Assembly (NCBI GenBank): GCA_020002185.1 | Contig: CM034544.1 | Location: 6,643,488 to 6,707,487, forward strand | Origin: Paraescarpia echinospica | Taxonomy: Eukaryota; Annelida; Polychaeta; Sabellida; Siboglinidae | Length of the DNA stretch: 64,000 bases | Direction: 5' to 3' | Part shown: positions 1 through 64,000 of the stretch, in pieces | How the letters are laid out: every line of letters starts with the position of its first letter | How positions within the stretch are numbered: the stretch's first letter is position 1 | The notes under the pieces: generated by a model | Seen by the model: the letters and a program-made list of their open reading frames with translations, nothing else | What the model was told of the DNA's origin: nothing | Databases searched by the model: none | Position numbers and translations under genes: made by a program

Positions 1-909
1 GGCTAACTCTCAAGTAACGTCCTCACACCGTTTTTCCACTTATATACGGCAAACTAACTGCAGTGGAACCCCGCGTTAAGGTTACCTTTGTAATACAGCC
101 ACCTCGCAATTAACGTCACCCTAGAATAGCCCCACATTACTTCTGTAACAGCAAATAATAGGAAAGATAGACTCGCTAATACGGTCACCTCGCCATTCAG
201 GTAACCTTTGTCCAGTCACTAGGGTGATTTTATTTGTGAGGTTCTATTCTGTTTTAACTTCTGAACGAATATCAACGCTTCTTCCCTTTGGAAACATTCA
301 GTAATCGAAAAGAAACTACGACCTCGCAGTTCGTTGTTAAGGTCAGGTGGCATTCGTTTCCAAAACATTATAATTCGACTATACGTAGAACGGTTATATG
401 CATTGTGTGGTGACTTTTAGCAAACTATGGAATAACAAGATGTCGGGCGGATCGATATTTTTGCCGGAACGATCCACTAACGGATGCTTCTGGCAAATAA
501 TTACTGCCGAATAGTGTTCATTCTCTATAACAAAATGTATACTTCCCAAACGATAGAACAACGTACACTTTGAGATATGTTGTCAAGCGTGGGTGTTGGA
601 GATAACACCGCAATTATCATTGAATGTGATCTAATTTAAACGTTGTGGACATTTTTATTATCGGAAGGCGCGTTAATAGTTAACCGAAAACATAAATATC
701 TTAACATATTATTGTTTAACTCTATAAATATGTAAATATGTATAACATCCGAACCTCTAGTTCATGGAATATCGATACGTAGCGTGACAAATGTACGGCT
801 AAAACTACTATATTAGTTAATAAGTGTATATTAATACGTGCGTATTACACGGTTTTGGAAATACCTTACACGAGTTGTGGTCATAAATTAATATAACACT
901 TATTTGTAG

Positions 910-1098
910 TGGTCAAGTGCCCGGCCATCATACAGTTCGAAGGGGAAATATACACCGATAAAACGTGTACATCAGAAACAAAAGGGTACAACGACACGTG
1001 CGAAGTGTCATGTACGTTGGGATATAAACTGTCAAGCAATAACGGTGTACACACCTGTACAGAACACGGATACTGGAACAACTACGTGCGGTGCAAAC
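910..1098 (+). CDS. Upstream sushi exon U1 (six-Cys type)
   Basis: This 189-bp exon is phase 1 to 1, between acceptor tttgtAG and donor aaac|GTATGT. It encodes VKCPAIIQFEGEIYTDKTC, then NDTCEVSCTLGYKLSS, then VHTCTEHGYWNNYVRC, a complete six-cysteine sushi domain. It lies upstream of the signal-peptide exon at 10322. It therefore belongs to another gene, probably a tandem paralogue whose sushi part was duplicated. The copy at 56172-56360 is the decayed sister. Confidence 0.8.
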
Positions 1099-1323
1099 GT
1101 ATGTTTTTTCTATCATATAACATAAAATACGTCCATTTAATTTAAAGAAAAACACCAAGTTAACCGGACAATATTTGTCATTCATTAAACACGTTTTGAT
1201 AACGTCACTGTACAACTAATATATGTGTTTTATATGGTATATAATTATTTGCATTATACTTCATCCCATAATTCGCATACATATTGCCGAAGTTTAATAT
1301 TTGTATATACTAAAAATATTAAT

Positions 1324-1620
1324 GAATGTATGTATATATGTATGTATGTATGTATGTATGTAAGTATGTATGTATGTATGTATGTATGTATGTATGTATG
1401 TATTTATGTGTGTGTGTGTATGTATGTATGTATGTATGTATGTATGTATGTATGTATGTATGTATGTATGTATGTATGTATGTATGTATGTATGTATGTA
1501 TGTATGTATGTATGTATGTATGTATGTATGTATGTTGTATGTATGTATGTATGTATGTATGTATGTATGTATGTATGTATGCATATACGTATATATGTAC
1601 GTACATATGCATGTATGAAT
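1324..1620 (+). repeat. (GTAT)n microsatellite
   Basis: Tetranucleotide array of about 300 bp with small interruptions, in the intron between sushi exons U1 and U2. The matching tract in the duplicate segment is at 56585-56655. Confidence 0.97.
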
Positions 1621-1741
1621 ATATGTATGTTCGCATGAATGTGTACATAATAAATACTGTTAAAAACATAATATGTGTGTGTGTTATGCGTTCATAAACT
1701 ATATATGCCTGTATGAAAAATATCTGGTTATAATTCACCAG

Positions 1742-1930
1742 AGGTAACGTGCCCAAACATCATCACGCGCGGGGGTGAGACTTACAATGATGCAACGTGT
1801 ACATCGGTCATGAAAGTGTACAACGACATGTGTGATGTGACTTGTACGCTCGGATACAACCTAACAAGCAGTGACAACGTTCACAGGTGTACGGAACACG
1901 GCAACTGGAGCAACGATGTATCATGTAAAG
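1742..1930 (+). CDS. Upstream sushi exon U2 (six-Cys type)
   Basis: This 189-bp exon is phase 1 to 1, between acceptor attcaccAG and donor aaag|GTACGG. It encodes VTCPNIITRGGETYNDATC, then NDMCDVTCTLGYNLTS, then VHRCTEHGNWSNDVSC. All six cysteines and the W are present. This exon is missing from the duplicated segment at 55278-56944, where U1- and U3-type copies are separated by a short (GTAT)n tract only. Confidence 0.83.
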
Positions 1931-2050
1931 GTACGGTTAACATAAATGTTATCTCACAAGCAATGAGTGACTTAATATGTAGATGTAAATAAGTTGATAA
2001 TATGATATTTATTGTAATATCTCACAGAGCATAAGTGTGTTTGTGTATAT

Positions 2051-2096
<46 letters not shown>

Positions 2097-2151
2097 CATG
2101 TATAATATATATATATATATATTAATTACATATATATATATATAATTTATA

Positions 2152-2190
<39 letters not shown>

Positions 2191-2194
2191 TTAT

Positions 2195-3265
2195 GAACAC
2201 TTACGCGGACAGGACCTTCTTATACCAAACCACTACACGACAGTGATGGGAGACTTTAATGCTAAGGAGGGAAACGAACTAACGCAATGGAAACGGCAAA
2301 TTTGTCCCCGGAGTGAGAAACGAAAGAGACGACACCTTGGTAGAATGGGCAACATCGTGAAAGTAAAAAAATACAAATAACATGTTTCAGAAGAAAGCAG
2401 GGAGGAGATGGACTTGAACAAATTCTAATGGAAAGAAATTGACTACACCTTGCTAAACAGGCCAGGCATATCACAGACGTAACAGCCATCGATGCATTCA
2501 ACATCGGAAGTGACCACAGAATGGAAATGAGCAACATCAAACAGAACATCAAGACTGAAAGGAAGAAGTTGATAAACAAGAAACCACCAAGGGTAGAAAA
2601 CATACAAATAGGAGCGAAAAAGATCAAATTCCAACGCGAACTAAGAAATCGATCCGAGACACAACAAGTACTAGATGACATCGACACCATGAGCAATAAA
2701 AATCCCAGAGACGATCCAACTAAGTCCGACAAGTGTAGCCAAAGCAATCAACAAGCAAGTAAAGACGATAATATCGTCACCAACATGAGCCCTGATGAAA
2801 AACACGACGTGAAATGGTGGAAAACTGCGACCGTAAAAAACAACTAGAGTACGCAGAAATGTGCAAGACCACCATGAAGAAAGCGAAGGTGAACAACCAA
2901 GAAGTACAAACAAGAGATCATAAGAGAAACGATTATAACGTCAAACAGTCTGAAGTCAGTAGAAAACAAATCCAAGCCGAAACAGACTGATTACATTTCT
3001 CAATAAGCAAGGTAGACAAATACTAGGCCAATATATGATCATGGAACGAACAGGGGAATTCTACACCGAGCTATATGACAGTGAACAGAGTAGCATAATT
3101 CACACCGACTCGAAAGAGGTACCAGATATAACACCATGGGAGTTCGAAGCAGCGCTAAGAGATATGAAGAATAGGAATTCATTGGGCAACGACCATGTAA
3201 ACATTGAAACACTAAACGCAGAATATCATGCTAGGATGACCACTTCTCCGATGGCCCGAAGGTTT
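2195..3265 (+). mobile_element. RTE-like LINE fragment (endonuclease end to RT start), degraded
   Basis: Separate frames read TVMGDFNAKEGNE-like text near 2240 (the GDFNA motif of apurinic-type LINE endonucleases), a basic linker (2521-2847), and then FYTELYDSEQSS and EFEAALRDMKNRNSLGNDHV at 3053-3210. The last matches the conserved segment before the RT domain in RTE-type elements. Frameshifts separate the parts, and the 3' end stops at the (GTAT)n array. The fragment sits in the intron between sushi exons U2 and U3. Confidence 0.6.
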
Positions 3266-3329
3266 CTATAGGATAACGTGGCAATTTCGTGGTAGTCCAT
3301 TCCGTGATAATCCACTATGTAGTAATATG

Positions 3330-3338
3330 TGATATGTG

Positions 3339-3369
<31 letters not shown>

Positions 3370-3800
3370 TGTATGTATGTATGTATGCATGTATGCATGC
3401 ATGCATGCATGTATGCATGTATGCATGTATGTATGTATGTATGTGTGTATGTGTGTATGTGTGTATGTGTGTATGTGTGTATGTGTGTATGTGTGTATGT
3501 ATGTATGTATGTATGTATGTATGTATGTATGTATGTATGTATGTATGTATGTATGTATGTATGTATGTATGTATGTATGTATGTATGTATGTATGTATGT
3601 ATGTATGTATGCATGTATGTATGCATGTATGTATGTATGTATGCATGTATGTATGTATGTATATAGCATGCATATGCATGTATGCATGTATGCATGTATG
3701 TATGTATGTATGTATGTATGTATGTATGTATGTGTGTATGTATGTATGTATGTATGTATGTATGTATGTATGTATGTATGTATGTATGTATGTATATAAG
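3330..3800 (+). repeat. (GTAT)n / (GCAT) microsatellite
   Basis: About 470 bp of GTAT units with GCAT and GTGT variants, ending just before sushi exon U3. The flank after it (TGTACGTCTACCTGCGTGCG) also follows the arrays at 56585-56655 and 62255-62930. Confidence 0.97.
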
Positions 3801-3915
3801 TATATGTATGTGTGTACGTCTACCTGCGTGCGAGTGTACGTGTATGTGATGATTGGTACATCACACGTTATAACTAACTACCAGTGAGCGTCTGCCATAT
3901 ACTACGTGCTTTCAG

Positions 3916-4104
3916 TCGTCACGTGTCCAGCCATCAGTCTGTTAGAGGGTGAAGTGTACGCCAGTAAAACATGTACGTCCGACTCGAAAATGTACAACGA
4001 CACGTGTGAAGTGTCGTGTACACTCGGATACAACCTGACAAACAGTCACAGCGTACACAGGTGTACAGAATACGGCAACTGGAGCAACGCTGTATCTTGC
4101 GAAC
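3916..4104 (+). CDS. Upstream sushi exon U3 (six-Cys type)
   Basis: This 189-bp exon is phase 1 to 1, between acceptor gctttcAG and donor gaac|GTAAGT. It encodes VVTCPAISLLEGEVYASKTC, then NDTCEVSCTLGYNLTN, then VHRCTEYGNWSNAVSC. It is homologous to exons 14 and 19, together with about 100 bp upstream and 300 bp downstream. It is the last exon seen before the 49-bp satellite and the assembly gap. Confidence 0.83.
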
Positions 4105-4420
4105 GTAAGTTATATCTTGCATATATATCACCAATAAAGGCCACTACTGCAATGTGATATCAATTTCATGTAAAACGATGTGTTCGGTTTTAAATATGTA
4201 ACATGTTTAATACTACCTTTTCTTCACTTGTTTAAGACAATCCTTTTAATACTAGAGTATATGCTGATTATATGCTGTCAACCAAGCTGCGATTAATGAT
4301 GTCAATATATTACAATTTTGATGTTAAAGGGAAACAATTGTGAATACAGGTTAAAGGGAAGCAAAACGTAAAGAACTACGAACGAACTACTTAATTATCC
4401 AAGAACTGGGTTAAAGAAAT

Positions 4421-4879
4421 GTTACGTGCACATGCCACTCGGTATTGCATTAAGACACGGGTTACAAGTGTTACGTGCACATGCCACTCGGTATTGCATT
4501 ATGACACGGGTTACAAGTGTTACGTGCACATGCCACTCGGTATTGCATTATGACACGGGTTACAAGTGTTACGTGCACATGCCACTCGGTATTGAATTAT
4601 GACACGGGTTACAAGTGTTACGTGCACATGCCACTCGGTATTACATTATGACACGGGTTACAAGTGTTACGTGCACATGCCACTCGGTATTGCATTATGA
4701 CACGGGTTACAAGTGTTACGTGCACATGCCACTCGGTATTGCATTATGACACGGGTTACAAGTGTTACGTGCACATGCCACTCGGTATTGCATTATGACA
4801 CGGGTTACAAGTGTTACGTGCACATGCCGCACGGTATTGCATTATGACACGGGTTACAAGTGTTACGTGCACATGCCAC
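4421..4879 (+). repeat. 49-bp satellite running into the gap
   Basis: About nine units of 49 bp (GTTACGTGCACATGCCACTC, then GGTATTGCATTATGACACGG and nine more bases) run up to the first N. A single diverged unit occurs at the matching place in the two other copies of this segment (about 57467-57515 and 63740-63788). Confidence 0.9.
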
Positions 4880-5879
4880 NNNNNNNNNNNNNNNNNNNNN
4901 NNNNNNNNNNNNNNNNNNNNNNNNNNNNNNNNNNNNNNNNNNNNNNNNNNNNNNNNNNNNNNNNNNNNNNNNNNNNNNNNNNNNNNNNNNNNNNNNNNNN
5001 NNNNNNNNNNNNNNNNNNNNNNNNNNNNNNNNNNNNNNNNNNNNNNNNNNNNNNNNNNNNNNNNNNNNNNNNNNNNNNNNNNNNNNNNNNNNNNNNNNNN
5101 NNNNNNNNNNNNNNNNNNNNNNNNNNNNNNNNNNNNNNNNNNNNNNNNNNNNNNNNNNNNNNNNNNNNNNNNNNNNNNNNNNNNNNNNNNNNNNNNNNNN
5201 NNNNNNNNNNNNNNNNNNNNNNNNNNNNNNNNNNNNNNNNNNNNNNNNNNNNNNNNNNNNNNNNNNNNNNNNNNNNNNNNNNNNNNNNNNNNNNNNNNNN
5301 NNNNNNNNNNNNNNNNNNNNNNNNNNNNNNNNNNNNNNNNNNNNNNNNNNNNNNNNNNNNNNNNNNNNNNNNNNNNNNNNNNNNNNNNNNNNNNNNNNNN
5401 NNNNNNNNNNNNNNNNNNNNNNNNNNNNNNNNNNNNNNNNNNNNNNNNNNNNNNNNNNNNNNNNNNNNNNNNNNNNNNNNNNNNNNNNNNNNNNNNNNNN
5501 NNNNNNNNNNNNNNNNNNNNNNNNNNNNNNNNNNNNNNNNNNNNNNNNNNNNNNNNNNNNNNNNNNNNNNNNNNNNNNNNNNNNNNNNNNNNNNNNNNNN
5601 NNNNNNNNNNNNNNNNNNNNNNNNNNNNNNNNNNNNNNNNNNNNNNNNNNNNNNNNNNNNNNNNNNNNNNNNNNNNNNNNNNNNNNNNNNNNNNNNNNNN
5701 NNNNNNNNNNNNNNNNNNNNNNNNNNNNNNNNNNNNNNNNNNNNNNNNNNNNNNNNNNNNNNNNNNNNNNNNNNNNNNNNNNNNNNNNNNNNNNNNNNNN
5801 NNNNNNNNNNNNNNNNNNNNNNNNNNNNNNNNNNNNNNNNNNNNNNNNNNNNNNNNNNNNNNNNNNNNNNNNNNNNNNN
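4880..5879. other. Assembly gap, 1,000 N
   Basis: Exactly 1,000 N, so the size is probably a placeholder. The gap begins inside the 49-bp satellite, which is the likely reason assembly failed. Further sushi exons of the upstream gene could be hidden here. Confidence 0.99.
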
Positions 5880-7610
5880 ACAACGAATAGTGACATGTTG
5901 ACGTATTGCAACTCGTTGGACTTGCATTATCGTCTCTGATCGATGTTGGGCAAGAATATTAATCGTTTAAAACGAGTAATAGAGGTGGAAAATATTGGCT
6001 ATGGTTTGCTACAAACCTATAGGTGCAATTGTACAGATATTGCTCATGGACCAATGAGGTCTATATGGACAAAATGGATGCTTATCTGAGTATAAAATCA
6101 AGGCGCGTCAGACAAACGGGTTGGTTAATCTCAAAATGGATCAACAATGTGATCTGACGGGGCATACCGGGTGATTATCACCGCGTACCAATGTTTATTT
6201 AATAACGGGCAATGAAACAGTGACATGAATCCACTAAGTCTGTTCATGCTTCTGTTGGTTTATCCATATTGCAACAATTTAACGGGTGGAGCTTACACTT
6301 GTAGATCCATGTTTCGCAGTAGAAACTAAACATTGGCCGAATGTTCTTATAAATATTTCGTTTGGAGTACTGAGGACAGCGGTGAGATGCGGGAGGTTTG
6401 GGTCGGTCTGAAAAATGTATTGCACTATATGAGGATATTCATTGATTTGGTATCCATTGGCGGGTGCTTTTGTGCCTGTTGTATGCAACACTTACTCTCA
6501 ACCACAATAGTTCTGGTAGTAGAGTCGGAGGAATTGTACACCTAAAAAATAAATTATAAACAATTTAAAACGCATATTTCTAGAATTTAATATGTATATG
6601 TTTTATTGTTACATAATGTTCAGTACAGTCATAATTGAATGTAAATCATAATTCGTTGGCAACGTGGTCTTTCGACAAATGGGTAGCTCTCATATCCTGG
6701 ACCCTTGGATAAAACGTTATCCATGGGAAAAAACACCGCATATTTCTAAACTTTAATATGTATATGTTTTATTGTTACATAATGTTCAGTACAGTACAGA
6801 AGTAGTAATAAGAAACACATGTAAATACATTTTGTAAGAATTGGGACGAAGGACTACATTGATTGTTTTCTTTATTCATTGCATAATAGAATGTAAATCA
6901 TATTTCGTGCAAAAAGACGTAATATGTCTTTATTATGAACTAACTAAATATGGATATGAATACCATAATAAAACGAAAATAAATATTTGATGCATAAATG
7001 TTTCTAAAAAGTTATCGTCAAATAAGTTGATAATATAGATGTACCAAAGGTGCATCATAACATTAAAAATGTAAAACATTAAAGCTGAAACTATTACATG
7101 TTTATTAGTTGAGCAAAATTATACGTTTGATCTTTTTTTAACATATTAACAAATGTACAAAATAATTTAGAATATAATTATGACACATCAATTGCGCACA
7201 TCCTATTGTTTCTAGCGGTTGTTGGGATGTGTTGACAATTTGTATTGATTTGTCGCGTTCGTACCCAACAAAGGTCACATTATTTATTACTCGGTGATGG
7301 TTTGGTTTTCATCATTTGTGCGGCAAAGACTTCCAATAGCGCCGCCCAACGAGGTAAACGTAGGTTAATGGCCAGCAACGTTATATATATGATGGACATT
7401 GTTAATTCAGTTAAATCACAATTAAGATTATGTTTTTCTTTTCACGAACGTCGATGGTGGTTTTGCACATCGTCAGATTATATCACAGTTAGTTCCAATC
7501 GTCTGAATCCTGCCGTCATTCCATGTATTCAGTGCGGTGTTGTATACTAGGAGTATAGTGATTGCGTTTCGGTATGAAAATCCCGATCGTTTCACTTGAA
7601 ATATGCGCTT
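5880..7610. other. AT-rich intergenic stretch with one diverged tandem duplication
   Basis: No convincing exon was found. About 90 bp at 6572-6660 recur at 6738-6800 and continue near 6888 (shared core TATATGTTTTATTGTTACAT), so the area holds an old partial duplication. Otherwise nothing is recognised. Confidence 0.5.
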
Positions 7611-8376
7611 TATCTGAAGACACACACATACTCACACACACACACACACACACGCACGCACGCACGCACGCACGCACACGCACACGCACACGCACACGCA
7701 CACGCACACACCGCACACACACACAGGCACACATACACACACCACACACATACACACACACTCCACTCACACGCACGCATCCACACACCCACACTGCACA
7801 CACTGCACACACCACACACACCACACACACCACACACACCACACACACCACACACACCACACACACCACACACAACACACACACCACTCACACCACACAC
7901 ACCACACACACCACACACACCACACACACCACACACACCACGCACACCACACACACCACACACACCACGCACACCACACACACCACACACACCACACACA
8001 CCACACACACCACGCACACCACACACACCACGCACACCACACACACCACACACACCACACACACCACGCACACCACGCACACCACGCACACCACGCACAC
8101 CACGCACACCACGCACACCACGCACACCACGCACACCACGCACACCACGCACACCACGCACACCACGCACACCACGCACACCACGCACACCACGCACACC
8201 ACGCACACCACGCACACACCACACACCACACACATCCCACACACACCACACACACCACACACACCACACACACCACACACACCACACACACCACACACAC
8301 CACACACACGCACGCAAGCACACGCACACACCACAGACATGCACACAAACACACACCACACACACGCACGCACGCA

Positions 8377-8407
<31 letters not shown>

Positions 8408-8410
8408 CAA
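7611..8410 (+). repeat. CA / CACC-rich simple repeat array
   Basis: About 800 bp of (CA)n, then a 9-10-bp unit of the CACCACACA and CACCACGCA kinds, with blocks where the G-containing variant has spread (8060-8215). All frames are open because the repeat lacks stops. It is not coding. Confidence 0.95.
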
Positions 8411-8747
8411 ACATTCGAGCGTACTGAATGTTTGTTTGTTCCTATAAAAACAAACTTACGTTGTTTGGGAATAATTGTGGCAACCCATTGTAATGATTGG
8501 AATATATTCGAGTCAAAGCCACACGCGACAGCTTGCTGCGCAATACAGTCAATATATTGAGAACGGCCCCGCTGTCTTACCGGGCTTTCGTCGCACAATT
8601 CCAAAAACTCAGCCAAATTCAAAAGTTTCATGTTGTTCCATCTCATCTTTTAGTATTTCTTTGCAAGTTTGCCTGACATCAATATGAATGATTTAGTAGC
8701 TCTTCCCGGATGCAGTCATAACAACTTGCAACTGGTGTTAAGCCTGT

Positions 8748-9000
8748 TTATCGCTGCACACACTTCGATAGTTGTAGACTCGTAGCAGGCGTGGCAAGCG
8801 CTGTTGGTTGGCCTTCAAATGCTGGAATCCCTTCGGTTAAGGAACTGCGGAACTGTGTGCCGAAGTATTCATTGACCTTTGCACCAAACTCATCCCGATC
8901 TCCAATTACACGACCTTCTTCGTCGAATATCGTGGTCTGAACGTACGATTTACCAGTTGACATCCTGACTGCGCGGAGAATCTTGGCTACATCGTGCAAA
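8748..9000 (-). mobile_element. LINE fragment (linker between endonuclease and RT)
   Basis: The minus strand encodes YVQTTIFDEEGRVIGDRDEF, then KVNEYFGTQFRSSLTE. The pattern D-x-x-G-x-x-x-x-D followed by NEYF-x-x-x-F is typical of the linker before the RT domain of non-LTR retrotransposons. No other domain is left. Confidence 0.45.
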
Positions 9001-9387
9001 CACAACGCCATCACATAATGTTGCTACCATCTAGCGAATGTTAGAATTACAATATCTTGTGACGACTTATTTGCATTACAAAATTATCGCCCACCCTTTC
9101 AAAAAGTCAGGTTATGCCGCAACAGCGCTTGGCATAATGACCGCGTCAAGATAACTGACATAATTATAACATAATCAGTGTTCATGATTATCATATTGAG
9201 CAGCAGGATGAATGCGTCAGAGCATCGACATGAAAGAAAAACATTTGTTTATATTTACTTCTGCCAGTAAGGACGTTTTTCCTGATATTATAAGTGTTTT
9301 TATTAAGGACCTTTCTGTTCCAAATATAATACCTGTTCATCTTTACCAGGAAGTACATTAATGTTTTACTCATGATACTATACGTGT

Positions 9388-10315
9388 TCCTGGAAGGACA
9401 TTCGTGTTCCTGTCATTACAGGTGTTCCTGTTTGGCAGGAAAGACATTAGTGTTCTTGTCATTACAGGTGTTCCTGTTTACCAGGAAAGACATTCGTGTT
9501 CCTGTCATTACAGGTGTTCCTGTTTGCCAGGACGGACATTCGTGTTCCTGTCATTACAGGTGTTCCTGTTTACCAGGAAAGACATTCGTGTTCCTGTCAT
9601 TACAGGTGTTCCTGTTTACCAGGAAAGACATTCGTGTTCCTGTCATTACAGGTGTTCCTGTTTGCCAGGACGGACATTCGTGTTCCTGTCATTACAGGTG
9701 TTCCTGTTTGGCAGGAAAGACATTAGTGTTCTTGTCATTACAGGTGTTCCTGTTTACCAGGAAAGGCATTCGTGTTCCTGTCATTACAGGTGTTCCTGTT
9801 TGCCAGGACGGACATTTGTGTTCCTGTCATTACAAATGTTCCTGTTCGTCAGGAAAGACATTCGTGTTCCTATCATTACAGGTGTTCCTGTTTGTCAGGA
9901 AGGACATTCGTGTTCTTGTCATTACAGGTGTTCCTGTTTGTCGGGAAAACATTCGTGTTCCTGTCATTACAGGTGTTTCTGTTTGCCAGGAAAGACATTC
10001 GTGTTCCTGTCATTACAGGTGTTCCTGTTTGTCAGGAAGGACATTCGTGTTCCTGTCATTACAGGTGTTCCTGTTTGTCAGGAAAGACATTCGTGTTCCT
10101 GTCATTACAGATGTTCCTGTTTGTCAGGAAGGACATTCGTGTTCCTGTCATTACAAGTGTTCCTCTTTGTCAGGAAGGACATTCGTTTTCCTGTCATTAC
10201 AAGTGTTCCTCTTTGTCAGGAAGGACATTCGTGTTCCTGTCATTACAAGTGTTCCTCTTTGTCAGGAAGGACATTTGTGTTCCTGTCACTACAGGTGTTT
10301 CTGTTTGCCAGGAAG
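9388..10315 (+). repeat. 46-bp minisatellite ending at the start codon
   Basis: About 20 units of 46 bp share the core GTGTTCCTGTCATTACAG. Because 46 is not a multiple of three and the unit has few stops, all three plus frames stay open for hundreds of codons. This is a repeat artefact, not evidence of coding. The array ends about six bases before the ATG at 10322, so it would lie in the promoter or 5' UTR of the main gene. Confidence 0.9.
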
Positions 10316-10321
10316 GAAACA

Positions 10322-63217
<52,896 letters not shown>

Positions 63218-64000
63218 GTACGTTATATCTTTCATATATATCACCAATATAGGCCACTACTGTAATATGATATAAATTTCAGGTAAAATGATTTGTTGGG
63301 TTCTAAATATGTAACTTGTTTAATACTACCTTTAATGGTCTTCACAAGACAACCATTTTTTAACACTGGAGTATATGTTGATTCTATACGGCCAACTAAG
63401 CTGCGATTAATGATGTCAATATATTACAAGTTTTATGTTAAAGGGAAACAAATGTGAATACCGGTTAATGGGAAACAAAACGCATTTTGTCTAGGCGTAC
63501 GAACAACTTAATTTTCCAAGAACTGGGAATATTATGTTGTTCTGTTCATATTTTTCAGCTACCGTTTTGTTCGAGTTTTAATTATATTTTCTCAGCTGAT
63601 CATGCCACTTGCAGTTAAGTAACTTGTTTTGTATGTATATTTTGACAAGTCTATTTTGACAATTGGTACGTCTATCTACATTAGACGTAAGAAGCGATTT
63701 TTGATTGCCGAAGTTGCTTTGACGCTGGAACAATTAAAAATGTTACGTTCACATGCCGCACGGTATTGCATTATTACAAGGGTTACAAGTGTAATGTGTT
63801 AGCTGGATAAATCGAAGAGTACATGAAAATCAACACAGGAGGTTGCGTATTTATATATACACACGAAAGACAACAAACATTCGACGTGTCACATCAAAGT
63901 CAACGAAGGTCCAAGCACTTATTGGTCAAGCATCGTGGGCATGTGTCAATATATCAATCGATGGAAACGCATTGTAGAGCTTCCTCAATGGTATCCCTCT

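Noticed and set aside
4762..5939. Frames of about 360 codons across the gap
   Set aside because: They consist of N and carry no information.
7562..8560. Long open frames (up to 330 codons) of His/Thr/Pro or Cys/Val/Trp repeats
   Set aside because: They are translations of CA/CACC simple repeats on both strands. The same applies to the frames over 1324-1620, 3330-3800, 17420-17660, 40075-40616, 60580-61150 and 62178-62960.

Overview
The window is animal (metazoan) nuclear DNA, most likely from an invertebrate. It has small coding exons split by long introns, many microsatellites, several families of decayed retrotransposons and DNA transposons, and a 1,000-N assembly gap. Nothing bacterial, phage or organellar is visible. 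I cannot name the species from sequence alone.

The main content is one large plus-strand gene running from an ATG at 10322 to beyond the right edge. I rebuilt it exon by exon from splice sites, intron phase and protein motifs. Exon 1 encodes an N-terminal signal peptide. Next come two six-exon modules (13790-42661 and 44871-54391). Each encodes one six-bladed YWTD (LDL-receptor class B) beta-propeller of about 265 residues. The two modules have the same exon phases and almost the same exon lengths: 120,120,169,149,127,107 and 120,120,172,152,127,107 bp. They are therefore a tandem duplication of a whole propeller. After them comes an array of one-exon sushi/CCP domains, all phase 1-1: intact at 56756, 58710, 60254, 61377, 62057 and 63029, with damaged exons at 56172, 58129 and 58253. 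The predicted product is an extracellular or receptor-like protein: signal peptide, propeller, propeller, sushi array. I do not recognise it as a named gene.

The left edge (1-4420) holds three more plus-strand sushi exons (910, 1742, 3916). This DNA is a duplicate of 55278-57510, so an upstream paralogue with a sushi 3' part probably ends before the 49-bp satellite and gap (4421-5879). Comparing the copies shows that sushi exons are gained and lost by recombination between (GTAT)n arrays in the introns.

Three exon edges of the main gene are tandemly amplified together with their splice site: a 90-bp unit with acceptors at 38903-39262, a 90-bp unit with donors at 58806-59333, and a 45-bp unit with donors at 61536-61715. 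The two 90-bp arrays are in frame. A 46-bp minisatellite abuts the start codon.

The introns are mostly mobile DNA. They hold fragments of RTE-like, CR1-like and L2-like LINEs; a broken Ty3/gypsy element split by a 4.2-kb long-inverted-repeat element; a second long-inverted-repeat element (about 30936-34172) carrying a broken XPG/FEN-like nuclease ORF; hAT elements (16726-17441 and probably 12914-13612); and a Harbinger-like element with TTA duplications (14403-15638).
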